Shown: positions 9,997-19,513, numbered from the stretch's first letter. The stretch is 64,000 bases of DNA from Buttiauxella agrestis ATCC 33320 (GCA_024169445.1 JALKFA010000001.1:4774001-4838000); one strand, 5' to 3'. Made by a program: numbers and translations. The notes: a model not told the origin generated them from the letters alone.

Positions 9997-11031
9997 TTAC
10001 TTGCTGAATGCTGCCTGGAATACAGCGACCAGAGCATCGTTCTGGGACTGCGTCAGCGTGTGACCTTTTGGATCGATGAACTGCAGGCTGCTGCGGTTAT
10101 CGAGGTCGCCCACTTGCAGTTTATAGTCGCCACTGGACAGACCTGGGTCTTTCGCCCCTAAATCTTGCCATGCGCTATCAGACAATGGTTTGTAGGTCAC
10201 CGCCACGCTACCGGTTGAACGCGTAGCATCAGTGACTTTCATGCCGACTTTCTCAAGCGTTGCAGGTAAACGGCCCCAAACAACGTTGTACGGAGCACGC
10301 ACTACCAGCATTGGTAAGCCAGTGTCGTCAGCGGCACTTTGCACATCAAGTTGCGTCGCTGCACGGTTGTCTTTCGCGTTCTGCTGGTCAGTCTGGGTTT
10401 TATCCAGGCCTGCGCTAATGCTGTTCAACATTTCTGCGCTGTAACGCTGCAGGGATGCCGCGTCAGAAACTGGCTTGCCAGCCTGTTCCAGATTCAGCAG
10501 TTTAACCACCACAGCTTGCTGATAGCCCTGCGGTTTCACACTGATCTGGTAGCGCCCACGGTACTGTTGATCTTCATCAGCACGGTTCCATTCTACCCAC
10601 TCAGTGGACAGAGTCTGGCTCGCGTCATCACGTTTATCAATGCCGTAGTTTTTTGCCTGAAGAACACTGACAACTTGCGGCCACAGCGTTGCGCTACGCG
10701 CACTTTCAACCATCAGCGTGGCGGTATCCCCAGTAAACTGAGTGCGCGCGCCACTGACTAATGCCAGAGGTTGAGCTGGCGGACGAATATCCAGCTCTTT
10801 GCCTACTGCGCCGCTGCCGTTGGTGACCGGAACATTATATTCACCGTTCTGCACCGGCAGGATCATCCCCGCCGGAGAATGGATTTCCGCAAGTGGTGCT
10901 GCATCTAAGTAGGCTTCGTCACCGCTAACCTGGCGCTTATAACGCTGGTCGGTGCTGCATGCTGCCAACAGCATGGCTAACGAAACCACTGCAACTTTCG
11001 CCACCATCGACTTCTGTACTGAGTGAGCCAT
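9997..11031 (-). CDS. bamC: BamC, BAM-complex lipoprotein
   Basis: BamC is an accessory lipoprotein of the BamABCDE machine that folds outer-membrane beta-barrels. The 344-residue protein matches E. coli BamC (formerly NlpB/DapX). A lipoprotein signal peptide ends at LLAAC, with the lipidated Cys at about residue 25. A flexible N-terminal lasso follows and then two helix-grip domains. The C-terminal segment [22 protein letters not shown] is strongly conserved. TTG at 11034 is an alternative start, but ATG at 11031 with GGGAGA upstream gives the known N-terminus. dapA is 16 bp upstream, the conserved dapA-bamC pair. Confidence 0.97.
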   Translation of the reverse strand: MAHSVQKSMVAKVAVVSLAMLLAACSTDQRYKRQVSGDEAYLDAAPLAEIHSPAGMILPVQNGEYNVPVTNGSGAVGKELDIRPPAQPLALVSGARTQFTGDTATLMVESARSATLWPQVVSVLQAKNYGIDKRDDASQTLSTEWVEWNRADEDQQYRGRYQISVKPQGYQQAVVVKLLNLEQAGKPVSDAASLQRYSAEMLNSISAGLDKTQTDQQNAKDNRAATQLDVQSAADDTGLPMLVVRAPYNVVWGRLPATLEKVGMKVTDATRSTGSVAVTYKPLSDSAWQDLGAKDPGLSSGDYKLQVGDLDNRSSLQFIDPKGHTLTQSQNDALVAVFQAAFSK

Positions 11032-11047
11032 CAAATCTCCCTAAACT

Positions 11048-11926
11048 TTACAGCAAACCGGCATGCTTGAGCGCGCTAATAATCACCGGACGACTGGCTT
11101 CAGTCAGCGGTGTCATTGGCAGGCGTAAGGTATCGGTTGCCACAAGTCCCAACTCCCGACATGCCCATTTGACTGGGATAGGGTTGGGTTCAACAAATAA
11201 TTTATTGTGCAGCGGCATCAAACGTTCGTTGATAACGCGCGCTTCCGCATATTGCCCATTGGCGGCCAGTTTACACACTTCTGCCATTTCACGCGCGGCT
11301 ACGTTTGCCGTCACAGAAATCACACCGTGGCCACCTAACTGCATGAAGTCCAGTGCACTAGCATCGTCGCCGCTAACCAGGATGAAGTCATCTTCAACCA
11401 GCTCTTTGATCTGGTTTACTCGAGTTAAGTTCCCGGTAGCTTCTTTGATACCGATAATATTTTTGATTTGCGCCAGGCGGCCTACTGTTTCAGGCAGCAT
11501 GTCACAACCGGTACGAGAAGGAACATTGTACAGCATCTGCGGCAGGTCGGTGCTTTCAGCAATCGCTTTGAAGTGCTGGAACAGTCCTTCCTGAGTTGGA
11601 CGGTTGTAGTAAGGCGTTACCGTCAGGCAGCCGACGATCCCGCTATTTTCAAAACGCTGAGTCAGGGAGATAGCTTCAGAGGTGGCGTTTGCGCCAGTCC
11701 CTGCGATAACCGGAATACGGCCAGCGGCCAGCTCCAGCGTCATCAGAACCACATCACCGTGCTCTTCATGGCTCAACGTAGCAGACTCTCCGGTGGTCCC
11801 CACCGAGACAATCGCCGCAGTCCCGCTGGCAACATGGTAATCAATCAGTTTTTTCAGGCTTGACCGGCAGACATTACCTTTCTCATCCATCGGCGTCACA
11901 AGCGCGACAATACTTCCAGTGAACAT
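11048..11926 (-). CDS. dapA: DapA, 4-hydroxy-tetrahydrodipicolinate synthase
   Basis: This enzyme condenses pyruvate with aspartate semialdehyde, the committed step of the lysine/diaminopimelate branch, and is inhibited by lysine. The 292 residues match the E. coli length. The TIM-barrel motifs are present: GTTGESATL near residue 45, the catalytic Tyr in LYNVPSRTG (family Tyr133), and the Schiff-base Lys in GIKEATG (family Lys161). The ATG at 11926 is preceded by GAGGATGGCC. It is divergent from gcvR across 145 bp and co-transcribed with bamC. Confidence 0.98.
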   Translation of the reverse strand: MFTGSIVALVTPMDEKGNVCRSSLKKLIDYHVASGTAAIVSVGTTGESATLSHEEHGDVVLMTLELAAGRIPVIAGTGANATSEAISLTQRFENSGIVGCLTVTPYYNRPTQEGLFQHFKAIAESTDLPQMLYNVPSRTGCDMLPETVGRLAQIKNIIGIKEATGNLTRVNQIKELVEDDFILVSGDDASALDFMQLGGHGVISVTANVAAREMAEVCKLAANGQYAEARVINERLMPLHNKLFVEPNPIPVKWACRELGLVATDTLRLPMTPLTEASRPVIISALKHAGLL

Positions 11927-12071
11927 TGGCCATCCTCTGTGCTAACAAGTGTCTCAATGGTACGTTTGGTGCAGGATCAAAAGCAAGTCACCAGGTGACG
12001 CTACACGGTTGTACGCAGGTTTTTTTTATGCTTTCCTTATGATATCTCACCGATTCACAGGAAGAATACGT

Positions 12072-12629
12072 TTGACTCCCTCACCACACCATTATTTGGT
12101 CATTACGGCCCTTGGGGCGGATAGACCTGGTATTGTTAATACCATCACCCGCCATGTGAGCAGTTGCGGCTGTAATATTGAAGACAGTCGCCTGGCTATG
12201 CTCGGTGAAGAGTTCACGTTTATTATGCTGCTGTCAGGCAGTTGGAATGCGATTACCCTGATTGAATCGACTCTCCCCCTGAAGGGCGCAGAGTTGGATT
12301 TGCTGATTGTCATGAAGCGTACCGCCGCGCAAGAACGCCCGGCAATGCCAGCGACAGTCTGGGTACAGGTGGAAGTCACTGATTCCCCTCATTTAATCGA
12401 ACGCTTCACCAATCTGTTTGATATTCACCATATGAATATTGCCGAACTGAGTTCTCGTACCCAACCGACTCAAGATGGCCAACCAGCACAGCTTTATATT
12501 CAGATTACTGCGCATAGTCCCGCCTCAGAAGATGCGAGCCGGATCGAAGATGAGTTCAAGGCCCTCTGTACAGAACTCAAAGCACAGGGCAGTATTAACG
12601 TTGTGAATTATCCACAGCAAGATGATTAA
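12072..12629 (+). CDS. gcvR: GcvR, glycine cleavage system regulator
   Basis: GcvR is a glycine-responsive anti-activator that binds GcvA to repress the gcvTHP operon when glycine is scarce. The 185-residue protein has two ACT domains. The first starts HYLVITALGADRPGIVNTI and the second is around VQVEVTDSPHLIERFTNLF. The frame is open far upstream, but the TTG at 12072 follows AGGAAG. It also corresponds to the E. coli start, which is TTG in my memory, so I use it. bcp follows by 14 bp and is probably co-transcribed. Confidence 0.93.
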   Translation: MTPSPHHYLVITALGADRPGIVNTITRHVSSCGCNIEDSRLAMLGEEFTFIMLLSGSWNAITLIESTLPLKGAELDLLIVMKRTAAQERPAMPATVWVQVEVTDSPHLIERFTNLFDIHHMNIAELSSRTQPTQDGQPAQLYIQITAHSPASEDASRIEDEFKALCTELKAQGSINVVNYPQQDD

Positions 12630-12643
12630 GACGGAGAGTTGTA

Positions 12644-13114
12644 ATGAGCCCACTGAAAGCCGGTGATATCGCACCGAAATTTAGCTTACCCGATCAAGAC
12701 GGTGAGCAAATAAATTTAACCGACTTCCAGGGACAGCGCGTTCTGGTTTATTTCTATCCTAAAGCAATGACGCCAGGCTGTACCGTGCAAGCATGCGGGT
12801 TGCGCGACAACATGGACGAGTTGAAAAAGAAGGGTGTAGAAGTGCTGGGTATTAGCACCGACAAACCAGAAAAACTGTCACGTTTTGCCGAAAAAGAGTT
12901 ACTTAACTTCACCCTGCTTTCTGATGAAGACCATCAAGTCTGCGAACAATTTGGGGTGTGGGGCGAGAAATCGTTTATGGGTAAAACTTACGACGGCATC
13001 CATCGTATTAGCTTCCTGCTTGATGGCGAAGGGAAAGTCGAGAAAGTGTTTGATGATTTTAAAACCAGTAACCATCACGATATTGTGGTGAACTGGCTGA
13101 AAGAAAACGCTTAA
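12644..13114 (+). CDS. bcp: Bcp, thiol peroxidase (peroxiredoxin Q family)
   Basis: Bcp reduces hydrogen peroxide and organic or lipid hydroperoxides with thioredoxin or glutaredoxin as electron donor. The 156 residues equal the E. coli length. The peroxidatic Cys46 and resolving Cys51 are both present in AMTPGCTVQACGLRDN, making it an atypical two-Cys type. The thioredoxin-fold start KAGDIAPKFSLPDQDG is intact. The GGAGAG ribosome site is close to the ATG. A palindromic repeat and terminator follow; in E. coli the hyf hydrogenase-4 block sits at this point. Confidence 0.97.
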   Translation: MSPLKAGDIAPKFSLPDQDGEQINLTDFQGQRVLVYFYPKAMTPGCTVQACGLRDNMDELKKKGVEVLGISTDKPEKLSRFAEKELLNFTLLSDEDHQVCEQFGVWGEKSFMGKTYDGIHRISFLLDGEGKVEKVFDDFKTSNHHDIVVNWLKENA

Positions 13115-13128
13115 TTAGCGCATCACCC

Positions 13129-13255
13129 GATTAAAGACAAACGTCTTCGTAGGTCGGATAAGCGCAGCGTCATCCGACACCACTGGCGTAAATGGTGGAT
13201 GACGCTAACGCTTATCCACCCTACAAAACACATTTATAACCTTTGCCAGCAATCT
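13129..13255. repeat. Palindromic REP/MITE-like element, copy A
   Basis: The core GTAGGTCGGATAAGCG...CGCTTATCCACCCTAC (13149-13225) sits inside a wider inverted repeat. The left arm is GATTAAAGACAAAC and the right arm CCTTTGCCAGCAATC. It lies between convergent bcp and perM. Related copies are at 31529 and 35552. Confidence 0.82.
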
Positions 13256-13256
13256 G

Positions 13257-13281
13257 AAAGCCGACTTAACGTCGGCTTTTT
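13257..13281 (+). terminator. Intrinsic terminator downstream of bcp
   Basis: The stem AGCCGAC/GTCGGCT has a five-base loop and is followed by TTTTT on the plus strand, immediately after repeat copy A. Confidence 0.85.
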
Positions 13282-13288
13282 ACTGTCT

Positions 13289-14359
13289 CTAATGTGGCTT
13301 GTCGTCGATAAGCAGAGTATCTGGCCAGGCATGCACCACCGCTTTAATCAGCGTGGCAAGTGGGATAGCAAAGAACACCCCCCAGAACCCCCACAGTCCA
13401 CCAAAAATCACCACCGACAGAATAATGACCAACGGGTGCAGGTTAACAGCCTCGGAAAATAGCACCGGCACCAGCAAGTTTCCATCCAGTGCCTGAATGA
13501 TTAAGTAGACGGCAAACAGCGTCCAGAACTCAGTGCCAAGGCCAAACTGGAATAAAGCGACACACACTACCGGAATAGTCACGACAAATGCGCCAATGTA
13601 GGGAATCAGCACCGAGAACCCGACCAGTACCGCCAGCAGCAACGAGTAATTCAGGCCAAACACCACAAAGCCAATGTACGTCACCACACCCACAACCAGC
13701 ATTTCCAGCACTTTACCGCGGATATAGTTGGTAATTTGTTGGTTCATCTCCAGCCACACCTGCCCCGCAAGCCCACGATTTCGGGGTAACACGCGGCGCA
13801 CAGCATTCAGCATCTGCTCTTTATCTTTGACCAGGAAGAACACCATTAGCGGGACGAGTACCAGATAAATAGCTAGCGTTAGCAGGCCAACTAAAGAGGC
13901 AAGCGAATACTTCACCACCTGATCGCCCATGCCTATCATGCGCCCACGCATATTTTCCGCCATCGCATCAATGATGCCCGCGTCCATCAGCGCCGGATAA
14001 CGCTTCGGCAGCGTTGCGGCATAATCAGAGAGTTTATTCAGCATCCCCGGCATGTCACGAATCAGGTAGATACCCTGTTGCCAGGCGACGGGAGCCACCA
14101 CTAAGACTAATAACAACAAAATACCAACAAATAACACCAGAACAATTGTCGTCGCCCAGGTACGGGAACACCCGACATGCTGAAGACGCGCAGTGGGCCA
14201 CTCCAGCAAATAAGCCAACACAATCGCCATCAATAACGGCGCTAACAGCCCATGGAAGAAGAAAAGAATAACAAATCCTGCAACCAGAATGACCAGCAGT
14301 GCGATAGCCTCGGGGTCGCTAAACCGCCTTCTATACCACTGCAACAACATTTCGAGCAT
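13289..14359 (-). CDS. perM: PerM, AI-2E-family inner-membrane permease
   Basis: This polytopic membrane protein of the AI-2 exporter (AI-2E) superfamily matches E. coli PerM closely. Its 356 residues carry about eight hydrophobic segments. Examples are IALLVILVAGFVILFFFHGLL early, LTLAIYLVLVPLMVFFL mid-protein, and VIILSVVIFGGLWGFWGVFF near the end. The substrate is not established. The ATG at 14359 (MLEMLLQWYRRRF) matches E. coli and has AAGGGATG upstream; the open frame begins seven codons earlier. It is divergent from bepA. In E. coli it is next to the hyf-focB block, which is absent here. Confidence 0.92.
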   Translation of the reverse strand: MLEMLLQWYRRRFSDPEAIALLVILVAGFVILFFFHGLLAPLLMAIVLAYLLEWPTARLQHVGCSRTWATTIVLVLFVGILLLLVLVVAPVAWQQGIYLIRDMPGMLNKLSDYAATLPKRYPALMDAGIIDAMAENMRGRMIGMGDQVVKYSLASLVGLLTLAIYLVLVPLMVFFLVKDKEQMLNAVRRVLPRNRGLAGQVWLEMNQQITNYIRGKVLEMLVVGVVTYIGFVVFGLNYSLLLAVLVGFSVLIPYIGAFVVTIPVVCVALFQFGLGTEFWTLFAVYLIIQALDGNLLVPVLFSEAVNLHPLVIILSVVIFGGLWGFWGVFFAIPLATLIKAVVHAWPDTLLIDDKPH

Positions 14360-14570
14360 ACATCCCTTCCCTGACAGCATTGTGCGAGGATCGATTGTAT
14401 CTAAATGTCACAATAAAGACTTCGCTTTTTATCGCTGTTCAATAGCAGTTTAAAATTGACGCAGATAAGATATGTCTTAGTCATGCGGTGAGTTAGAGTT
14501 CATCGTAGTGTGCGAACAAAATCAGGTAACACTTGTCGAAGATTAACTTTGATTAAACAGGACAGGACGT

Positions 14571-16034
14571 ATGTTCAAGCAGTTGAAAAAATCGCTGGTT
14601 GCAACACTGATGGCAGCTTTGCTTGCGGGTCCGGTCACACCAGCGTTTGCTGATGTGACCGATCAACTGCCAGATATGGGAACTTCAGCCTCAAGCACCC
14701 TGTCAATCGGCCAGGAATTGCAGATGGGCGACTATTATGTTCGCCAACTGCGAGGCAGCGCCCCATTAATCAATGATCCTTTACTCGTACAGTACATTAA
14801 TAAACTCGGCATGCGCCTGGTGAGTAATGCCAATTCGGTTAAGACCCCGTTCCACTTCTTCCTGATTAACAACGACGAAATTAACGCCTTTGCTTTCTTC
14901 GGCGGAAATGTGGTGCTGCACTCAGCCCTGTTCCGTTATGCCGATAATGAAAGCCAACTCGCCTCGGTTATGGCGCACGAAATTTCACACGTTACGCAGC
15001 GCCACCTGGCGCGTGCCATGGAAGATCAGAAAAAGAACGCCCCTCTGACTTGGGTGGGTGCGTTAGGGTCCATTTTACTGGCGATGGCTAGCCCACAAGC
15101 GGGTATGGCGGCACTTAGCGGTACGCTTGCGGGAACGCAGCAGGGCATGATCAGCTTTACACAACAGAACGAACAGGAAGCTGACCGCATCGGGATTCAG
15201 GTGTTGCAGCACGCGGGCTTTGATCCGCAAGCGATGCCGACATTCCTGGAGAAACTCCTCGACCAGTCACGTTATTCCTCGCGTCCGCCGGAAATTCTTC
15301 TTACTCACCCATTACCAGAAAGCCGTTTATCAGATGCCCGTAACCGCGCCAACCAAATGCGGCCAGTGGTGGTGCAATCTTCTGAAGATTTTTACATGGC
15401 AAAAGCCCGTACGCTTGGGATGTACAACTCTGGTCGTAATCAGTTAACCAATGATTTGTTGGATAGCTGGTCGAAGGGCAATATCCGTGAACAGCATGCC
15501 GCCACTTATGGCCGTGCGCTTCAGGCAATGGGGGCAGAAAAATGGGATGAGGCGCGCAAGCTATTGCAACCGCTACTCTCAGCGCAGCCGGCTAATGAGT
15601 GGTATCTCGATTTATCGACCGATATCGACCTTGGGCAGAAGAAAACCGCAGATGCGATTAATCGCCTGAAGAACGCCCCAGGCCTGAAACAAAACCCGGT
15701 GTTGCAGCTAAACCTTGCCAACGCCTACGTGCAGGCGGGCCAGCCTAACCAGGCAGCAGAAATTCTTAATCGCTATACCTTTGCTCATCCGGACGACAGC
15801 AACGGCTGGGACTTGTTAGCGCAAACCCAGGCTGCATTGGGTAATCGCGATCAAGAACTCGCCGCTCGTGCCGAAGTTATGGCGCTGGTCGGGAAACTCG
15901 ATCAGGCTATTACGCTGCTCAGTGGTGCCAGCGCACAAGTTAAGTTGGGTAGTTTGCAACAAGCGCGTTATGACGCGAGAATCGATCAGTTCCGCGAATT
16001 GCAAAAACGTTTCCTTCAGTATTCGAAGATGTAA
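14571..16034 (+). CDS. bepA: BepA, periplasmic metalloprotease/chaperone
   Basis: BepA is a periplasmic M48-family protease and chaperone that helps LptD mature and degrades misfolded outer-membrane proteins stalled at BAM. The 487 residues match E. coli exactly in length. A signal peptide covers about residues 1-27 (ending TPAFA). The zinc motif HEISH is in [18 protein letters not shown] (about residue 136), and the third ligand Glu is in [11 protein letters not shown]-terminal TPR domain of about 170 residues follows. The promoter region likely holds a sigma-E site, which I did not resolve. yfgD follows by 11 bp. Confidence 0.97.
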   Translation: MFKQLKKSLVATLMAALLAGPVTPAFADVTDQLPDMGTSASSTLSIGQELQMGDYYVRQLRGSAPLINDPLLVQYINKLGMRLVSNANSVKTPFHFFLINNDEINAFAFFGGNVVLHSALFRYADNESQLASVMAHEISHVTQRHLARAMEDQKKNAPLTWVGALGSILLAMASPQAGMAALSGTLAGTQQGMISFTQQNEQEADRIGIQVLQHAGFDPQAMPTFLEKLLDQSRYSSRPPEILLTHPLPESRLSDARNRANQMRPVVVQSSEDFYMAKARTLGMYNSGRNQLTNDLLDSWSKGNIREQHAATYGRALQAMGAEKWDEARKLLQPLLSAQPANEWYLDLSTDIDLGQKKTADAINRLKNAPGLKQNPVLQLNLANAYVQAGQPNQAAEILNRYTFAHPDDSNGWDLLAQTQAALGNRDQELAARAEVMALVGKLDQAITLLSGASAQVKLGSLQQARYDARIDQFRELQKRFLQYSKM

Positions 16035-16045
16035 CAGGAGTTACG

Positions 16046-16402
16046 ATGTCCACAACTGTTTCTATTTATCACAATCCACGCTGCTCCAAGAGCCGTGAAA
16101 CATTAAGCCTGCTGAAAGCGAATGGCATAGAACCTGAAGTGGTGTTGTATCTGGAAACCCCGCCCGATGCCGCAACGATAGAATCATTGCTGAGCAAACT
16201 GGGTTTTGGCAGCGCACGTGACCTGATGCGTCAGAAAGAGGATTTATACAAGGAGTTGAATCTGGCTGAGCCGACATTAAGCGAGGATCAATTGATTCAG
16301 GCGATGGTCAAGAATCCAAAATTGATTGAACGCCCGATTGTGCTGGCGAATGGCGAAGCAAGAATTGGCCGCCCACCGGAGTCGGTGCTGGAGATTTTGT
16401 AA
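16046..16402 (+). CDS. yfgD: YfgD, ArsC-like arsenate reductase family protein
   Basis: This 118-residue protein belongs to the glutaredoxin-coupled arsenate reductase (ArsC) family. The active-site Cys is at residue 13 in YHNPRCSKSRETL. The substrate-side basic residues of the family are in LMRQKEDLYKEL and NPKLIERPIVL, corresponding to the Arg positions that bind arsenate in ArsC. It is chromosomal with no ars operon beside it, so a resistance role is unproven. It lies 11 bp after bepA with AGGAG upstream, which is the conserved bepA-yfgD pair. yffB is a more distant paralogue. Confidence 0.92.
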   Translation: MSTTVSIYHNPRCSKSRETLSLLKANGIEPEVVLYLETPPDAATIESLLSKLGFGSARDLMRQKEDLYKELNLAEPTLSEDQLIQAMVKNPKLIERPIVLANGEARIGRPPESVLEIL

Positions 16403-16417
16403 TCTAGTGATTTAACG

Positions 16418-16494
16418 CCCTCACCCTAACCCTCTCCCCCAGGAGAGGGAATTGGTTTTCTCCTTCTCCCTCAGGGAGAAGGCTGGGATGAGGG
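16418..16494. repeat. CCCTCACCC-type palindromic intergenic repeat, copy 2
   Basis: The outer arms CCCTCACCC and GGGATGAGGG enclose two inner hairpins: CCCTCTCC/GGAGAGGG and CCTTCTCCCT/AGGGAGAAGG. It lies between convergent yfgD and hda and is related to 5289-5345. Confidence 0.8.
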
Positions 16495-16499
16495 TGGTT

Positions 16500-17201
16500 T
16501 TACAGCCCCAAAATCTCTTTCACAAACGGGATAGTCAATTTACGTTGCGCTGTAATCGAAGCCAGATCAAGCTGATCAAGCGTCATAAACAGCGTACGCA
16601 TTTCCCTGTCCAGACGTTTTAGCAGGAAACGCCCCACGTCCTCGGGCAATTCAAAACCACGAAGTCGGGATCGCAATTGCAGCGCCTGGAGTTTGTCATC
16701 ATCGGAAAGCGGTTGCAGCTTATAGATTTGGCCCCAATCAAGGCGTGATGCGAGATCGGGCAATTGCAGGTTGAGCTGGCGCGGTGGGCGATCGCCGGTA
16801 ATTAACAGCCGCGTTTTGCCAGATTCCAGAATGCGGTTATAGAGATTAAAAATCGCCATTTCCCACAGTTCGTCGCCCGCAACACACTCAATATTGTCGA
16901 TACACACCAACGAAAGCTGTTCCATGCCATCAAGCACTTCCGGAACAAACCAGGTGCGTTTATCGAGAGGCACATAGCCAACGGCTTCGCCACGTTGCGA
17001 GAGTTCCGCACAGGCTGCATGAAGCAAGTGGCTACGTCCTCCTCCTTCTCGCGACCAGAAATAGATATATCCGCTGTGATCCTGACGGAGCACGGACTGG
17101 AGTGCGGCGAGTAAAGAAGGGTTATCACCCGGCCAGAAACTTGCAAAAGTTTCGTCATCAGGCAAATAGAGTGGCAGTGATAGCTGTGCCGGCGTATTCA
17201 G
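16500..17201 (-). CDS. hda: Hda, DnaA regulatory inactivator
   Basis: Hda with the DNA-loaded sliding clamp stimulates ATP hydrolysis by DnaA and so limits re-initiation of replication. The 233-residue protein has the clamp-binding motif QLSLPL at its N-terminus. AAA+ elements follow, with the Walker A position replaced as usual in Hda ([13 protein letters not shown]), plus VCIDNIE and the sensor/arginine region [12 protein letters not shown]. An ATG at 17216 is in frame but has no ribosome site. CTG at 17201 is preceded by GAGG at 5-bp spacing and gives the conserved start [10 protein letters not shown], so I choose it. It lies downstream of uraA on the same strand. Confidence 0.93.
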   Translation of the reverse strand: MNTPAQLSLPLYLPDDETFASFWPGDNPSLLAALQSVLRQDHSGYIYFWSREGGGRSHLLHAACAELSQRGEAVGYVPLDKRTWFVPEVLDGMEQLSLVCIDNIECVAGDELWEMAIFNLYNRILESGKTRLLITGDRPPRQLNLQLPDLASRLDWGQIYKLQPLSDDDKLQALQLRSRLRGFELPEDVGRFLLKRLDREMRTLFMTLDQLDLASITAQRKLTIPFVKEILGL

Positions 17202-17267
17202 AATTACCTCAACCATAACAGGCAGAAAAACGCAGAGAGTCTATCACAGAATTGGCGATCAGGAGAA

Positions 17268-17288
17268 CCGGGCGCACACGTCGCCCGG
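17268..17288 (-). terminator. GC-rich hairpin between uraA and hda
   Basis: The 7-bp stem CCGGGCG/CGCCCGG has a seven-base loop after the uraA stop. There is no long T run, so it may be a partial terminator allowing read-through into hda. Confidence 0.5.
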
Positions 17289-17300
17289 CTTGCATCAAAA

Positions 17301-18587
17301 CTACGGTTTTACGTTGGTTTCTTCTGCATCAAGCACCACTTCTTCCGGACGCAGGATACTGATCAATTTGAAGATCAGGCTCAGACCAATACCGACGATA
17401 GTCGCCAGCGCCATCCCTTTCAGCTCAGCCGCACCAATATGTAGGGTCGCACCGCTGACGCCGACGATCAGAATGATAGCGGTCAGGATCAGGTTTTGCG
17501 TTTTGTTGTAATCCACTTTCGAATCAATCAGCACGCGGATACCTGAAGCGCCGATCACCCCATACAGCAACAGAGAAACACCGCCGATTACCGGAACCGG
17601 GATGATTTGGATCGCCGCCGCCAGTTTACCGACACACGACAATAGAATCGCGATAATCGCCGCACCGCCGATAACCCAGGTGCTGTACACGCGGGTTATC
17701 GCCATAACGCCAATGTTTTCACCATAAGTGGTGTTCGGCGTAGAGCCGAAGAAACCGGAAATCACGGTGGAAAGACCGTTAGCAAACATCGAACGATGCA
17801 GACCTGGGTCGCGGATCAGATCCTTTTTGACGATATTCGCCGTCACCACCAGGTGCCCGACGTGCTCGGCGATAACCACCAGCGCTGCTGGCAAAATGGT
17901 GAAGATGGCAAACCACTCAAAGCGCGGCGTGTAGAAGGTTGGCAGTGCAAACCACGGAGCCTGAGCAATCGCCGCGGTATCCACAATGCCGACGGCAAAT
18001 GACAGCGCGTAGCCAGTCAGCACGCCAATCAGAATGGGGATAATTGCCAGAAAACCACGGAACAAAACTGAGCTAAATACCGTCACACCCAGCGTTACCA
18101 GCGAGATCATGATGCTGGTGGTATTCGGTTCGGTACCCGCAGCTGGCAATAGGCCTGACATTTCTGCGGCAACACGTGCCAGTTCCAGGCCGATAACCGC
18201 CACAATTGCGCCCATTGCCGCCGGAGGGAACATCACATCCAGCCAGCCAGTACCGGCTTTTTTCACAATCAACGCTACGATACAGAACAACACACCGCAC
18301 ATAATAAAGCCGCCCAGCGCCACTTCATAACCCAATGGCAACAGCAGCAGTACTGGCGAAATAAACGCAAAACTTGAACCGAGATACGCCGGGATTTTGC
18401 CTTTACAGATAAAGAGGTACAGCAGCGTCCCGATCCCGTTAAACAGCAAAACCGTAGCCGGGTTGATGTGGAACAGGAATGGCACCAGAACGGTAGCTCC
18501 AAACATAGCGAACAGGTGCTGTAAGCTTAACGGTATCGTTTGCAGCAGGGGTGGTCTTTCGTGTACCCCAATGGCGCGGCGCGTCAT
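17301..18587 (-). CDS. uraA: UraA, uracil:proton symporter
   Basis: This inner-membrane NCS2-family symporter imports uracil. The 428-residue protein has about 14 membrane segments and matches E. coli UraA throughout. Among the conserved stretches are PAYLGSSFAFISPVLLLLPLG and the helix-8/10 substrate-site region AALVVIAEHVGHLVVTANIV with its conserved Glu. The NCS2 signature GFFGSTPNTTYGENIGVMAITRVYS is also present. The ATG at 18587 (MTRRAIGV) with AGAGGAC upstream is preferred over the longer frame to 18647. It follows upp, with an intrinsic terminator and an ERIC element between them, so expression probably depends on read-through or a local promoter. Confidence 0.97.
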   Translation of the reverse strand: MTRRAIGVHERPPLLQTIPLSLQHLFAMFGATVLVPFLFHINPATVLLFNGIGTLLYLFICKGKIPAYLGSSFAFISPVLLLLPLGYEVALGGFIMCGVLFCIVALIVKKAGTGWLDVMFPPAAMGAIVAVIGLELARVAAEMSGLLPAAGTEPNTTSIMISLVTLGVTVFSSVLFRGFLAIIPILIGVLTGYALSFAVGIVDTAAIAQAPWFALPTFYTPRFEWFAIFTILPAALVVIAEHVGHLVVTANIVKKDLIRDPGLHRSMFANGLSTVISGFFGSTPNTTYGENIGVMAITRVYSTWVIGGAAIIAILLSCVGKLAAAIQIIPVPVIGGVSLLLYGVIGASGIRVLIDSKVDYNKTQNLILTAIILIVGVSGATLHIGAAELKGMALATIVGIGLSLIFKLISILRPEEVVLDAEETNVKP

Positions 18588-18627
18588 AATGTTGTCCTCT
18601 GAATGATGGTGTTGTTGTGTTTTAGTC

Positions 18628-18654
18628 AAAAAAAAGCCGACTCTCAAAGTCGGC
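18628..18654 (-). terminator. Strong terminator/attenuator between upp and uraA
   Basis: On the minus strand a 7-bp stem (GCCGACT/AGTCGGC) is followed by eight T residues, 40 bases upstream of the uraA start. It would end upp transcripts or attenuate uraA. Confidence 0.88.
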
Positions 18655-18664
18655 TCAATTTTTT

Positions 18665-18792
18665 AATGCTCAATAGATTTCGGATTGCAGGAAGGCGGCA
18701 ACTGCGCAAATCCCTGGGAGCGTAGATTTGCTACGTGACCAAGGTGAGCAAAGGCAGCCAACGCATCAGCAATTCGAAAGATGAAGAGCATT
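18665..18792. repeat. ERIC/IRU element
   Basis: A 128-bp palindromic element has terminal arms AATGCTC and GAGCATT. Its centre resembles the ERIC core: AATCCCTGGGAGC...GTGACCAAGGTGAGC against the ERIC primer regions. It also has the flanking ERIC-like stretches TTGCAGGAAGGCGGCAA and GCAGCCAACGCA. Its right end overlaps the upp stop codon. Confidence 0.85.
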
Positions 18793-19417
18793 ACTTGGTA
18801 CCAAAAATCTTATCGCCCGCATCGCCAAGCCCCGGAATAATGTATCCGTGCTCGTTCAGACCCTGATCGATAGAAGCAGTAAACAGCTCTACGTCCGGGT
18901 GCGCTTTTTCCAGTGCCGCGATACCTTCTGGTGCTGCCACCAGAACCAGCACCTTAATGCTGGTACAACCGGCATTCTTCAGCAGGTCGATAGTGGCAAT
19001 CATAGAACCGCCGGTTGCCAGCATTGGGTCAACCACCAGCGCCATACGTTCTTCAATGTTAGAAACCAGTTTCTGGAAGTAAGGCACTGGCTCCAGGGTT
19101 TCTTCATTACGATAGATACCCACTACGCTGATGCGTGCGCTTGGAACGTTTTCCAGCACGCCTTCCATCATGCCCAAACCGGCACGCAGAATTGGCACAA
19201 CGGTAATCTTTTTGCCTTTGATCTGGTCAATTTCTACCGGGCCGTTCCAGCCTTCGATAGTGACTTTTTCAGTTTCCAAATCCGCCGTGGCTTCGTAAGT
19301 TAGCAAGCTGCCAACTTCTGAGGCGAGTTCACGAAAGCGTTTGGTGCTAATGTCGTTCTCACGCATCAGGCCCAGCTTGTGTTTGACGAGTGGGTGTTTG
19401 ACTTCCACGATCTTCAT
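18791..19417 (-). CDS. upp: Upp, uracil phosphoribosyltransferase
   Basis: This salvage enzyme converts uracil and PRPP to UMP. The 208 residues match E. coli. The PRPP-binding loop is [14 protein letters not shown] (about residues 128-141), and the uracil-binding C-terminus [18 protein letters not shown] is intact. The open frame extends 46 codons upstream, but the ATG at 19417 gives the conserved [16 protein letters not shown]. The stop codon lies inside the terminal arm of an ERIC element. It is divergent from purM. Confidence 0.98.
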   Translation of the reverse strand: MKIVEVKHPLVKHKLGLMRENDISTKRFRELASEVGSLLTYEATADLETEKVTIEGWNGPVEIDQIKGKKITVVPILRAGLGMMEGVLENVPSARISVVGIYRNEETLEPVPYFQKLVSNIEERMALVVDPMLATGGSMIATIDLLKNAGCTSIKVLVLVAAPEGIAALEKAHPDVELFTASIDQGLNEHGYIIPGLGDAGDKIFGTK

Positions 19418-19513
19418 ACTCTTTCTCCCCGAGATAGTTGGCCACCACAAAAAAAATCGCCGGATTATACCGCTTTTTGATGGTGGTGCCACAGGAATTG
19501 GCACTGATTGGGG

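Noticed and set aside
11949-12071. N-terminal extension of gcvR
   Set aside because: The extra 41 codons have no conserved sequence. The TTG at 12072 has the ribosome site and matches the known start.
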